Shown: in pieces, positions 26,634 through 35,356 of the stretch | How positions within the stretch are numbered: the stretch's first letter is position 1 | Layout: the number at the start of each line of letters is the position of its first letter | Assembly (NCBI RefSeq): GCF_042219855.1 | Contig: NZ_JBHJHP010000003.1 | Location: 186,001 to 250,000 of the forward strand | Reading direction: 5' to 3' | DNA length: 64,000 bases | Source: JBHJHP01 sp042219855 | GTDB taxonomy: Bacteria > Bacteroidota > Bacteroidia > Bacteroidales > UBA5342 | Position numbers and translations under genes: made by a program | The notes under the pieces: generated by a model | Database searches by the model: none | Told to the model about the DNA's origin: nothing | The model's input: the letters and a program-made list of their open reading frames with translations, nothing else

Positions 26634-26816
26634 CTAAAGTTTTCCGCTCAGGACGTCGTTCAGAATTTCTTCTATTTCAGGAATACAGGTACCACAAACG
26701 CTGCCGGCATCTGTTTCATCAAGTACTTCATCAAGTGTTGTCAGATTCTTTTCTTTTATTACCTGTATAAATTCATCCTTCGAAATACCCAGATGATTGC
26801 ATATTATATCGCTCAT
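26634..26816 (-). CDS. BFD-like [2Fe-2S]-binding mini-protein
   Basis: This 60-residue protein resembles the bacterioferritin-associated ferredoxin (BFD-like) domain found in NirB, NifU and similar proteins. The C-terminal Cys pair VCGTC (C41, C44) is present. The N-terminal pair, normally C-x-C, reads C6-N-H8, giving a 3-Cys/1-His set. Between them lies the usual helical spacer, including TTLDEVLDETDAG. As a free-standing protein it could be a small electron carrier or iron-handling factor. Its stop lies one base from that of convergent xseA. The lone receiver gene lies 24 bases upstream on the same strand, so the two may be co-transcribed. Confidence 0.8.
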   Translation of the reverse strand: MSDIICNHLGISKDEFIQVIKEKNLTTLDEVLDETDAGSVCGTCIPEIEEILNDVLSGKL

Positions 26817-26840
26817 AAAAAAATCAAATTAAAAAGCCGA

Positions 26841-27218
26841 CTATAAATAATCGGCCATTGTATCAAGTAAAAGTTTTGATTTTATGGGTTTGGACACATG
26901 AGCGTTGAAACCATAGTTTCGTATTTTTTCCTCGTCCTCTCTCATGGCATATGCTGTTAGTGCTATAACCGGAATTTCCCGGTTCTCAGCTTTTAGTTTC
27001 TCCATGACCTCGTATCCATCCATTTCAGGCATTCTGATATCCAAAAGTAACAGATCAGGTTTTAATCCATTTTCCAGTTGTTCAAAAACACCCAGTCCAT
27101 TGGTAACCCATGTTATATTGATCTTTGTCTTTTTTAAAATCGCCTGAACAAGTAAGAAGTTGGTTTCTACATCTTCAGCAACCAAAACCTTTTTATCGTC
27201 CCATTGGTAGGTATCCAT
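26841..27218 (-). CDS. Single-domain response regulator
   Basis: The 125-residue protein is one receiver (REC) domain with no output domain. The acidic pocket is EDVE near residue 15, the phospho-acceptor is Asp60 in LLLDIRMPEMDG, then comes the conserved Thr of ALTAYAM near 93, and the Lys of SKPIKSK near 109. Sequence style is that of receivers split from hybrid histidine kinases. Partner kinase is not encoded nearby. A second lone receiver sits at 51974 with a related TAYAM motif. It may form a two-gene transcript with the BFD-like gene downstream. Confidence 0.88.
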   Translation of the reverse strand: MDTYQWDDKKVLVAEDVETNFLLVQAILKKTKINITWVTNGLGVFEQLENGLKPDLLLLDIRMPEMDGYEVMEKLKAENREIPVIALTAYAMREDEEKIRNYGFNAHVSKPIKSKLLLDTMADYL

Positions 27219-27341
27219 AAAACTTTTTAATTCAAAAACCAGCCGTAATATTAATAAAAAATTAACAGACTAAAAAAAATAATTTAGAATTTCTTAATTT
27301 TAAAAAAATCATTCTGTTATTTTGCAAACCCACAATATAAC

Positions 27342-28847
27342 CTACTCGTTGGCATACTTTTTCATTATACCTTTCCAGCTGTCATACAATTGGTTCACGC
27401 TTACATTCTCATTTCCTGCACGCGGTGCAAATGTAATGTTTTCACCACCGATAACATATACGGTATGATCCGGTGTCATTATGACGTTTTGTTTCGCCCG
27501 TGCTAAATAACCTGATCCAGGGAAAAGGTTACCTTCAACTTCATCTTCTTCAGTCTTAAAGGTTAATCCCCCATCCAATGAAATCTGCACAGTATGATTT
27601 GTAATCCCTGCTTCATTTACACCTCCGAACAGCCATAAGTTGCGATCGAACGATAGCAGGGTTGCATAGGAAAAGGTTTCCAGCTCTGACTTTGGAAAAT
27701 TAAGCCAGTTGGCATTATCTTCCAGAGACCAGAATAGTCCTGAATTGCTTCCGTCTGCAAGTTCACCTCCATATACCAGTCCGTGATCTTCAAATACGCA
27801 GGAGGTACTGAATCGAACAGCCATTTCGTTTGGCATATCAGCACCCTGAATCCATACGCTGCCATTAAAATACCAGACAGTATAATCCGGTTCAGGAACT
27901 GTTCCTGAAACCGTATATGGCATAGCCTCTAAGGTTGATGAAGAGGCATTCAGTGAACTCCCACCCCAGACAACGAGCTCGTTATTGAAAACGCCGGCAT
28001 TTTTAAAAACGGAATGCATACCCACAGGATAATCCGATTTTGTCCAGTTTAATCCGTCTGATGAACTCCATATTTCTTCTTTTGCCGTAAAACTTTTCGA
28101 TCCGCTATCCCAGCCAATGTAACCAATAATATACGCTTTCCCGTTAAATACCTTTACTGTGTGATATACGCCATTGGGAAAGTCTCCACGGATACTCACA
28201 TTTATCCAGGTGTTCCCATCTTCTGAGGAATACAGGGTTGAATAAACCTCATCAGTCTCAGGATCAATGTTACCCGATAACAGATACATTTTGCCATTAA
28301 GATAAAATGTTTCAGAATAAGGAGTGAGTCCGGTTTGAATACTATCAGACAATTGTGTCCAGGTTACAGAGCCGGGATAAATTGTATCAGCATTAATTTC
28401 AACATAATACGGTGTAAGACGATTACCGTCTTCGGACAATACTTTGAGTAAAACTTTATCTGAAAAATCGATTGAAGTGCTACCTGAAGTTACAGGAACT
28501 GAAAAAACAGAGTCGATTTTTGTGACACTGTCAATCTCAACCGAGTCATGATATTCCCAGTATATACCCGCTTGTCCTTCAGCAGAAAAAACAGGTTTAA
28601 GGGGATCTTTTAAAGAACCGTAGGGGAAAATTTCAAACAGATTTGTTATTAATCCGGTATCTCCCTCTGCCACCGGCTGAGTTATTGTAAATTCAATATT
28701 CGATACTTCAAGTGCATTGCGCTGATCCGGTATATAGAAAGTTGTCAGTTCACCTTTGTTGGAATAGGTGACTGTATCGAAGCAGGATGTTAAAGTAATT
28801 GTGACTGCTGTCATAAGCAGAAGTGTCCAAAGTTTAGTGTTTGTCAT
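27342..28847 (-). CDS. DUF6242-type lipoprotein with kelch-like repeats
   Basis: The 501-residue protein starts with a type II signal peptide (lipobox LTSC, cysteine at about residue 22). The N-terminal ~130 residues match my memory of DUF6242 in Bacteroides (NALEVSNIEFTITQP region). The remainder consists of repeated blades with YLLSGN, AYIIGY, ELVVWGG, LWLFGG and VYVIGG motifs, which look like a kelch/beta-propeller. The mature protein is therefore probably lipid-anchored with an extracytoplasmic propeller. No enzyme signature was found. It is divergent from the following gene and is probably monocistronic. Confidence 0.82.
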   Translation of the reverse strand: MTNTKLWTLLLMTAVTITLTSCFDTVTYSNKGELTTFYIPDQRNALEVSNIEFTITQPVAEGDTGLITNLFEIFPYGSLKDPLKPVFSAEGQAGIYWEYHDSVEIDSVTKIDSVFSVPVTSGSTSIDFSDKVLLKVLSEDGNRLTPYYVEINADTIYPGSVTWTQLSDSIQTGLTPYSETFYLNGKMYLLSGNIDPETDEVYSTLYSSEDGNTWINVSIRGDFPNGVYHTVKVFNGKAYIIGYIGWDSGSKSFTAKEEIWSSSDGLNWTKSDYPVGMHSVFKNAGVFNNELVVWGGSSLNASSSTLEAMPYTVSGTVPEPDYTVWYFNGSVWIQGADMPNEMAVRFSTSCVFEDHGLVYGGELADGSNSGLFWSLEDNANWLNFPKSELETFSYATLLSFDRNLWLFGGVNEAGITNHTVQISLDGGLTFKTEEDEVEGNLFPGSGYLARAKQNVIMTPDHTVYVIGGENITFAPRAGNENVSVNQLYDSWKGIMKKYANE

Positions 28848-28955
28848 TTTATCGTATTTGTTTGCAAACCTATTAATAATTTTAATTCTACAAAAATAAC
28901 TGTTTTATGCTTATAATATTTTGTTGATTAAATATTAAAAACACACAGTGCCATT

Positions 28956-31760
28956 ATGTTGGGATTGCGTTCTGAATTTCAGAAATTTGCTAAAAATTCA
29001 ACTGATATGTTACGCAGAATCATCTACTTCGTTTCCGTTATACTGTTAGCTCTCGTCATTACCCTGTTTTATAAACGTTTAAATGAAAAACCAGTAAAAG
29101 AAACGGACAGTAAGATGTTTCAGGCTATACCGTCTGATGCCGCATTTATTATTACGTCTGAATCAATGATTAGTTTCATCGCTGAGTTGCAAAACCAGAA
29201 TTTAGTGTGGAAGGATCTTGTTAAAACACCCATGCTGAATACAATATCAGCTGAATTAACGGCACTGGATTCCATTCTCAGTAGCAAATCAGAGTTGAGA
29301 GCTGGTCTTGACAGAAGTCAGATTGCCATATCATTTCAGGTAACCGGTAAAGATGATGTTGTGCCACTGGTTATAATACCCGTTTCTGACAGATTGCCCG
29401 GCATGACGTTTAAAAGTCTGGTGAATGACAATTCAAAAGGAGAAAAAACAGTAAAAAAGTACGACGATATAACCATTTACAATTATACTGACAGTACCAC
29501 ATATTCAGGATATTATGTTTATGATAATTTGCTGGTCTGGAGCTCTTCGGATATAGCCCTTGAACGTAGTGCACGTGAATTTCAGAATAAAGCAGGAGTA
29601 ACCATTAAACCCGGTTTTAATGATATCCTGAACACCAAAGGATCTAATGCGCTTGCAACGTTGTTTATTAACACGGATGACCTGATTGACATGTTAAGAC
29701 CAATGGCATCCAAACAGCTGATGGATAAAATAACATTAATTGCCGGCGATAATAGCTGGTTTGGAGTTGACGTTGCACTGCAAAGCAACCTGTTGTCCTG
29801 CATGGGCTTTTATACCGTAAATAGCAGTAACTATATTTCGGCATTCAGCGGTCAGAAGCCAGCCGAAATGGAAATTCTTAATGCTGTTCCGGTTGGAGCT
29901 CAGCAGTTTTCGTCTATTAATATTACAGACTTAAATCTTTTCAGAACCAATTACAAAAAGTATCTTGAGGCTCAGAATAAACTCGATGCCTATCATATAT
30001 GGTTAAATAAAGCCGGAGATATGCTCGGACAGAATCCTGAGCTTTTTGGGGATGATTTTTTCAGCGGGGAATTTTTAAAGGTTACGTATGCAGGCTACTC
30101 CAACAATAAAAGAAATTCCTACCTGATTGCCAGAGTAAACGGAAACAGTATGGCTGAAAATGCACTTAAAGGCAAGATAAAACATTTTGCCGGTAAGGAA
30201 CGGAAGAAAGAAGAATCATATACTGATGTTCTTAAAATAGATAAGGATATGAAGTTTACCTGTTATGAATTTAATCTGTCAGAAATGATTGGTATTCTAT
30301 ACGGGAATATCCTTAAAAGTGATGATCTGAAATACTGGGCACTCTATGATAACTATCTTTTTGCTGCTCCGGATAAAAGGGTACTAAAGGATATAATGTA
30401 TGCGAATGTTTTGGGTAAAACGCTTGCCCGTCAGTCTTATTTTGATGATTTTTCCAGCAACCTCTCAGAAACGTACAATGTACTGTTTTACCAGGACAGT
30501 CGGTCAGTACCTGTGACTTCAAAAGACTCCTGGGATGCTGAATTTTATAAGGATTTTCCCGGTAATAATGATGTTTTCTCAAATCTGAATGGCATTGGGA
30601 TGCAGATTGACGCTTCCGGAAAATATCCATATGTCAATATGGTGATGGATTATTCAGGACAACAGAAATCTGATGCTGAAACCATATGGCAAAGCCTGCT
30701 GGATACCAGCTTTACAATGAAACCTGCTTTAGTGCTTAATCACTATACCAAGGAAAACGAGATTTTTGTTCAGGATTTGAAACATACAATATATCTCATT
30801 AATCCTTCAGGGAGGATTTTATGGAAGAAAGCACTGGATGAAGAGATAATCAGTGACATTTACCAGGTTGATTGCTATAAAAACGGCAAACTACAGTTGC
30901 TTTTTAATACTCCGACAAGACTGTTCTTGCTGGACAGAAACGGAAATTATGTAGATCGTTTTCCTGTAAAATTACCATCTGAAGCAACTACCGGTCTGGG
31001 CCTGGCAGATTATGATAACAGCAGGGATTACAGGATTTTTATTCCGGTTAAGGATCGAAGAATACTGCTGTATGCTGTGGACGGAAACCGGGTAAAAGGA
31101 TGGGATTTCGGCAAAACAGACCATGCTGTGAATCGTCCTGTTCAGCACATCCGGTTTGGCCGGAAGGATTATATACTATGTGCAGATAAAAACCGTGTTT
31201 ATATCCTTGATCGCCAGGGAAGGGAACGGGTGACTCTACCGGATCAGTTCAGTAAAAATGAAAATGTGGATTTCTATCCACTTAGTTCAGGTCCGGGCGG
31301 TTCTGATGTTATTTTAACCGGTGATACAGATGGTAATCTTATTACAGTTATGTTGTCCGGAGTGGTGAGTAAACGTAAACTGCCTTTAAAGACAAAGGAT
31401 TATCAAATGGCTATTGAGAATATTGATGGAACAGGTAGTGTTGAAGTGATCACCATTGAAGGAAAATCAATGAAAGTTTTCGACTACATGGGGAACCTGC
31501 TGTTTGAGCGCGTTTTTCCGGATGATATTACTGATAGTCCTTATATTTACCGGTTTTCGGCAAGGGATTATAAAATTGGCGTAGTAGACAGGGCGCAGCA
31601 GAGTATATATTTATTCAATAATGACGGTTCTGAAAAAAGTGGTTTCCCATTAACCGGAAATACACCATTTTCCATAGGTTTTCTGAAATCCACTTCCGGT
31701 AGTTTTAATCTGATTGTTGGCGGAAGGGATAACTATCTTTACAATTACATTGTGAAATAG
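28956..31760 (+). CDS. Large membrane-anchored protein with C-terminal propeller-like region
   Basis: The 934-residue protein has one N-terminal transmembrane segment (about residues 22-40). A large region from about 55 to 560, opening FQAIPSDAAFIITSESM, recalls DUF3352-type proteins, and a C-terminal region (about 590-934) has repeated beta-blade motifs (for example LFLLDRNGNYVDRF, VYILDRQGRERV, IYLFNNDGSEKSGF). Such DRxG-containing blades are typical of PQQ/FG-GAP-like propellers. Start choice is uncertain between ATG 28956 and ATG 29007; either precedes the helix. It sits upstream of an acyl-CoA synthetase with 81 bases between, so the two might be co-expressed. Function unknown. Confidence 0.8.
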   Translation: MLGLRSEFQKFAKNSTDMLRRIIYFVSVILLALVITLFYKRLNEKPVKETDSKMFQAIPSDAAFIITSESMISFIAELQNQNLVWKDLVKTPMLNTISAELTALDSILSSKSELRAGLDRSQIAISFQVTGKDDVVPLVIIPVSDRLPGMTFKSLVNDNSKGEKTVKKYDDITIYNYTDSTTYSGYYVYDNLLVWSSSDIALERSAREFQNKAGVTIKPGFNDILNTKGSNALATLFINTDDLIDMLRPMASKQLMDKITLIAGDNSWFGVDVALQSNLLSCMGFYTVNSSNYISAFSGQKPAEMEILNAVPVGAQQFSSINITDLNLFRTNYKKYLEAQNKLDAYHIWLNKAGDMLGQNPELFGDDFFSGEFLKVTYAGYSNNKRNSYLIARVNGNSMAENALKGKIKHFAGKERKKEESYTDVLKIDKDMKFTCYEFNLSEMIGILYGNILKSDDLKYWALYDNYLFAAPDKRVLKDIMYANVLGKTLARQSYFDDFSSNLSETYNVLFYQDSRSVPVTSKDSWDAEFYKDFPGNNDVFSNLNGIGMQIDASGKYPYVNMVMDYSGQQKSDAETIWQSLLDTSFTMKPALVLNHYTKENEIFVQDLKHTIYLINPSGRILWKKALDEEIISDIYQVDCYKNGKLQLLFNTPTRLFLLDRNGNYVDRFPVKLPSEATTGLGLADYDNSRDYRIFIPVKDRRILLYAVDGNRVKGWDFGKTDHAVNRPVQHIRFGRKDYILCADKNRVYILDRQGRERVTLPDQFSKNENVDFYPLSSGPGGSDVILTGDTDGNLITVMLSGVVSKRKLPLKTKDYQMAIENIDGTGSVEVITIEGKSMKVFDYMGNLLFERVFPDDITDSPYIYRFSARDYKIGVVDRAQQSIYLFNNDGSEKSGFPLTGNTPFSIGFLKSTSGSFNLIVGGRDNYLYNYIVK

Positions 31761-31841
31761 GCCGTTAATATATTTCATTTAATGCCGTGTTCCCAATTGC
31801 ATTTATGGGAATTTATGCGTACTTTTCACTTGTAAAATCCC

Positions 31842-33488
31842 ATGATGATGAAAAAGAAACTGAACAAAATCTTTAGTAATACCCTGAGATATAACTGGAG
31901 CCTAAATGCTTTTTCTGACTATGAAGGTTCAACCTATACCTATAGTGATGTTGCAAAACATATGGCGCTGTTCCATAAGGTGTTTGAGGAAGCCGGCATA
32001 AAACCGGGTGATAAAATTGTTTTGCTGGGACGTAATACGGCAAACTGGGCAATATCATATATTACCATTGTTTCATATGGTGCGGTGGTTGTTCCTATAT
32101 TACCGGATTTTAAACCCGATGATGTACACTACATTGTCAATCATTCAGAGGCCGTGTTACTGATTGCTTCAGATGCACTGGCCAAACCGTTGGATACAGC
32201 TCAGATGAAAACACTGAAAACGACATTTTCTCTGGATTCTTTTGAAGTGACATGGGAACGACGCGGGAAAAAAGTTGAACGCCTGCTGGCAGAGAAAAGA
32301 ACGGCTAATGAAGGGGAAGATGTTACACAACGCAATATTAAGCTTGATGAATTTCCGGTAAATGATCTGGCTGTTTTATCCTATACATCAGGAACAACAG
32401 GGTTTTCCAAAGGTGTAATGATAAGTAGAAACAGTTTGGTTTCAAACATCATCTTTGCACAGGAACATATGCCACTGGAAGCGGGAAACAGGATATGTTC
32501 CTTTTTACCCATGGCCCATATTTACGGTCAGCTATTTGAATTCCTTTTTCCGTTCAGTCTGGGCTGCCATACCACATTTATCGACAGAATGCCTTCACCG
32601 CAAATGGTAACAAAAGCGTTTGGTGAGATTAAACCGCACCTTATTCTTTCTGTTCCCCTGGTACTGGAAAAGGTCTATAAAAAACGGATTGCTCCTGCTC
32701 TTGAAAAGGGTGCCGTTAAGTTTATGCTCAAAGTACCCGGACTTAATAAAGTGGTGTATAATAAAGTCAAGAAACAGCTGACTGAGAGTTTTGGTGGGAA
32801 TTTTTATGAGATTGTTATCGGTGGAGCTCCGATGAATCGGGAGATTGAAGATTTCTTACGCCGCATTAAATTTCGTTTCACCATTGGCTATGGTATGACG
32901 GAGTGTGGACCATTAATCAGTTATGATGCCTGGGACAGCACACAGCCTTATTCAGCAGGACGTGTTGTTGATCGGATGCAGGTTAAAATCGATTCAGATG
33001 ATCCGTATAATATAGTAGGGGAAATTCTTACCAAAGGAGAAAACGTAATGTTGGGGTATTACAAGGATGAGAAAAGTACAAAAGCTGCTATTGACAATGA
33101 AGGATGGCTGCATACCGGCGATCTGGGCGTAATTGATAGAAACGATTATGTTTATATCAGGGGCAGAAGCAAGAATATGATTCTGGGCGCCAACGGCAAA
33201 AATATTTATCCTGAAGAAATTGAAAACAGGATAAACAACATGCCTCTGGTTCTGGAAAGCCTGGTGGTAGAGCGTAAAAACCAGTTGGTAGCTCTCGTAT
33301 TTCCTGATCCGGATGTGCTTAAAAATGAAGGGATTACTGCAGATGCTCTTCCCGGAAAAATGGAGGAGATGCGTAAGGAGGTCAATAAATCATTGCCCAA
33401 ATACGAACAGCTGCAAAAAGTTGAAATTCAAAAGGAAGAATTCGAAAAGACGCCCAAAAGAAGCATAAAACGGTTTATGTACAATTAA
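31842..33488 (+). CDS. fadD: Long-chain acyl-CoA synthetase (AMP-binding family), copy 1
   Basis: The 548-residue enzyme activates fatty acids through an acyl-AMP to acyl-CoA. Adenylation-domain motifs are in order: SYTSGTTGFSKGV (P-loop, near residue 183), the GGAPMNREIE region, then YGMTECGP, then TGDLGVIDRNDYVYIRGR and the C-terminal catalytic Lys of EKTPKRSIKRFM. A close paralog of the same length (548 residues) lies at 43761-45407. The first codons are ATGATGATG, so the precise start can vary by two residues. A strong hairpin follows the stop. The specific chain length or alternative acids cannot be told from the sequence. Confidence 0.9.
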   Translation: MMMKKKLNKIFSNTLRYNWSLNAFSDYEGSTYTYSDVAKHMALFHKVFEEAGIKPGDKIVLLGRNTANWAISYITIVSYGAVVVPILPDFKPDDVHYIVNHSEAVLLIASDALAKPLDTAQMKTLKTTFSLDSFEVTWERRGKKVERLLAEKRTANEGEDVTQRNIKLDEFPVNDLAVLSYTSGTTGFSKGVMISRNSLVSNIIFAQEHMPLEAGNRICSFLPMAHIYGQLFEFLFPFSLGCHTTFIDRMPSPQMVTKAFGEIKPHLILSVPLVLEKVYKKRIAPALEKGAVKFMLKVPGLNKVVYNKVKKQLTESFGGNFYEIVIGGAPMNREIEDFLRRIKFRFTIGYGMTECGPLISYDAWDSTQPYSAGRVVDRMQVKIDSDDPYNIVGEILTKGENVMLGYYKDEKSTKAAIDNEGWLHTGDLGVIDRNDYVYIRGRSKNMILGANGKNIYPEEIENRINNMPLVLESLVVERKNQLVALVFPDPDVLKNEGITADALPGKMEEMRKEVNKSLPKYEQLQKVEIQKEEFEKTPKRSIKRFMYN

Positions 33489-33496
33489 ACTCTTAC

Positions 33497-33539
33497 TCAC
33501 CGGGTGAATATTTCCGATAGTGCAAGATTCACCCGGTGA
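33497..33539. terminator. Inverted repeat at the end of fadD copy 1
   Basis: A 13-bp perfect stem, TCACCGGGTGAAT (33497-33509) with ATTCACCCGGTGA (33527-33539), lies 8 bases after the fadD stop. There is no U-run, so it may be a weak or bidirectional terminator shared with the convergent gene. The second arm is copied again at 34268-34280 beyond the hicBA cassette. Confidence 0.65.
33521..33539 (+). repeat. Direct repeat flanking hicBA, left copy
   Basis: TGCAAGATTCACCCGGTGA matches the right copy TGCATGATTCACCCGGTGA at 34262-34280 at 18 of 19 positions. The two copies bracket the hicBA cassette, suggesting a duplication made by insertion or recombination. Confidence 0.65.
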
Positions 33540-33595
33540 ATATAGATACATGTTGCCATGCACTATCAAAACATATTATAGCCAGTGTTTTGTTT

Positions 33596-33991
33596 TTAAC
33601 TTTTGTAAATCAAATTCATCTCTGATAATTCTTGTCCAATTTGATGAATCCCGCTTAATATTTTATCAGTTTGGGTTTCAGATGGTTTTTTATGTCCCTG
33701 TACATACTGGGATAATAAAGTTGGGTTCATTCCAATTTTTTCTGCAAGAAATTTTGAATTCAACACTTTGTAATATTGGAAGAATTGTGCAAAATCAATC
33801 TCAAACTTTAAATTTTCATGTGTAATAATAAATTCATCCTCAAAATATAGCTGAGTTGCTTCGAGTACATTATTTATAAGTTCGGGGATAGTTCTGCCTG
33901 TCGTAGATATTGAATATTCATCTGAATAAGCTGAAAAACCAGTCTTTGTTTTTTCAACTATTATTTTAATTTTTTTCTTATAGTTCTTCAT
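33596..33991 (-). CDS. hicB: HicB-family antitoxin
   Basis: The 131-residue protein has an N-terminal HicB-like partial RNase-H fold (about residues 5-55, with TGFSAYSDEYSISTTGRT) and a C-terminal helix-turn-helix (about 75-120, LAEKIGMNPTLLSQYVQGHK). This two-part layout is typical of HicB antitoxins that bind their HicA toxin and repress the operon. The toxin gene lies directly upstream on the same strand with 11 bases between. The HTH is of the XRE type. It is complete, unlike its toxin partner. Confidence 0.88.
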   Translation of the reverse strand: MKNYKKKIKIIVEKTKTGFSAYSDEYSISTTGRTIPELINNVLEATQLYFEDEFIITHENLKFEIDFAQFFQYYKVLNSKFLAEKIGMNPTLLSQYVQGHKKPSETQTDKILSGIHQIGQELSEMNLIYKS

Positions 33992-34002
33992 AATTCTTGT
34001 TT

Positions 34003-34190
34003 TTAAAGTGTTATTCCGGCATCTCTCAAAATTTTTTTCTCAAGTCCTTTACCAACTTCCTGGCTTCCATGATTTGGGAAAATTATTATTCCTTCTTTCC
34101 GGTCATGTTTTAATTTAACATGCGATCCTTTTGTGAAATTGGATACCAACCATCTTTTTTCAATAGTCGGAATAGTTCAGAACATTTCAT
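34003..34190 (-). pseudogene. hicA: hicA toxin gene broken by a one-base frameshift
   Basis: Read from ATG at 34190, the frame gives MKCSELFRLLKKDGWYPISQ, the normal HicA (dsRBD-like mRNA interferase) N-terminus. It then runs into a stop after a few residues because the tract after CAA is AAAA where five A are needed. Adding one base restores KGSHVKLKHDRKEGIIIFPN, then HGSQEVGKGLEKKILRDAGI, with the catalytic His in GSHVK. That gives 62 residues, the usual HicA length. The order hicA-hicB, an 11-base gap and a good promoter confirm the locus. The break is either real inactivation or a homopolymer sequencing error. Confidence 0.85.
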
Positions 34191-34212
34191 GTATTTGTTT
34201 CTTAACTAAGTT

Positions 34213-34243
34213 CAAAGGTAAATAATAATTTACTTTTTAACAA
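34213..34243 (-). promoter_or_regulatory. hicAB promoter
   Basis: On the minus strand, TACCTTTG (34213-34220) matches the Bacteroidetes -7 consensus, with a TTG at 34241-34243 placed 20 bases upstream as the -33 element. The hicA ATG is 23 bases further downstream. Confidence 0.55.
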
Positions 34244-34261
34244 GAGAATATTTTCGGTATT

Positions 34262-34280
34262 TGCATGATTCACCCGGTGA
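34262..34280 (+). repeat. Direct repeat flanking hicBA, right copy
   Basis: TGCATGATTCACCCGGTGA repeats 33521-33539 with one mismatch. It sits 12 bases from the stop of the minus-strand yitT gene, so before the insertion it was probably part of that gene's terminator. Confidence 0.65.
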
Positions 34281-34292
34281 CTAGCGAAAGAA

Positions 34293-35177
34293 TTAATTGT
34301 CTTCTTCAAGTTGCCTGAATCCTTCACCCAGAATTTCTCTTGTATCAATTACGGTGACAAAAGCTGTTTTATCAATCTGGTTGATCCAGTTCTTAAGGAT
34401 GGTAAGTTCACGGCGGGAAACAACCACAAATATTACGTTCTTTTCCTTGCCGGTATACATGCCTTCACCTTTCAGAAAGGTGCCACCTCGTTCAAGTCCG
34501 TTAATGATTTTATCCTTAATTTCTTCGTGTTTTTCCGATACTATCATCAGGGCATTATCATAGCTGATACCTTTAAGGACGATATCAATAACCTGTCCGG
34601 TTATGTATATCACCAGCCATGAATAAAGGGGGATTTTCCAGTCTTTGAATACCAGTAAACCAACAAGTACGATGGTGGAGTCAATAATTATCAGCAGCTG
34701 GCCAACAGGGAGATTAGAGAATTTTGCAAAGATCATAGCCACAATATCCGAGCCTCCTGATGTCGCTCTGGACCTGAAGATTAATCCTAGTCCAACACCA
34801 AGAAGTATGGCTCCGAAAATTGATGCTAGTAATAGATCATCAGCCAATTTTAATGGATCGTTTTCGCCTATAAAATAGGTTAGTCCATCCATAAATGCTG
34901 AAGTCAGCACCATGCCCAAAACAGTCTTAATTCCAAATTTGGGCCCCAGAATACGAATGCCGATGAGTGTAAGCGGTATGTTGAGTGCGAGTCCAAAGGT
35001 ACCAATAGGAACGGCAGGTATCAGATGGTGAACAACAATACCAATACCGAATACGCCACCGGGTACAATATTGTATGGATTGATAAAAAATACAAAACCG
35101 GCTGCCAGTATGAATGCACCCAGTACGATCATGCCATATTCTAAAATGCGTTTTTTAAGCGATACTTTGGTTTTCAT
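34293..35177 (-). CDS. YitT family membrane protein
   Basis: The 294-residue protein has five or six hydrophobic segments over residues 12-200 and a C-terminal soluble DUF2179 domain (about 215-285, GERGGTFLKGEGMYTGKE-like with VVVSRRELTILKNWI). The sequence PGGVFGIGIVVHHL early in the protein and RSRATSGGSDIVAMI near residue 135 are typical of YitT (DUF161) proteins, whose transport role is not well defined. The gene is convergent with fadD and the hicBA cassette lies in between. It has no co-transcribed neighbour. Confidence 0.9.
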   Translation of the reverse strand: MKTKVSLKKRILEYGMIVLGAFILAAGFVFFINPYNIVPGGVFGIGIVVHHLIPAVPIGTFGLALNIPLTLIGIRILGPKFGIKTVLGMVLTSAFMDGLTYFIGENDPLKLADDLLLASIFGAILLGVGLGLIFRSRATSGGSDIVAMIFAKFSNLPVGQLLIIIDSTIVLVGLLVFKDWKIPLYSWLVIYITGQVIDIVLKGISYDNALMIVSEKHEEIKDKIINGLERGGTFLKGEGMYTGKEKNVIFVVVSRRELTILKNWINQIDKTAFVTVIDTREILGEGFRQLEEDN

Positions 35178-35356
35178 GCCAATTCTGTTTTAAATTCAGG
35201 CTATTCTGCCGCAAAAATCCATTATCCTGTGAGAGTTAAAAATGATAATTATCATTCGCTGAACTGCTTTATAATCACTTTGTTTGGAATTGATAAAATG
35301 TTTAACGCTTAACGGGAGTTGATAAATTTTGTTTAAATTTATGCAAAAGCTCAGAA

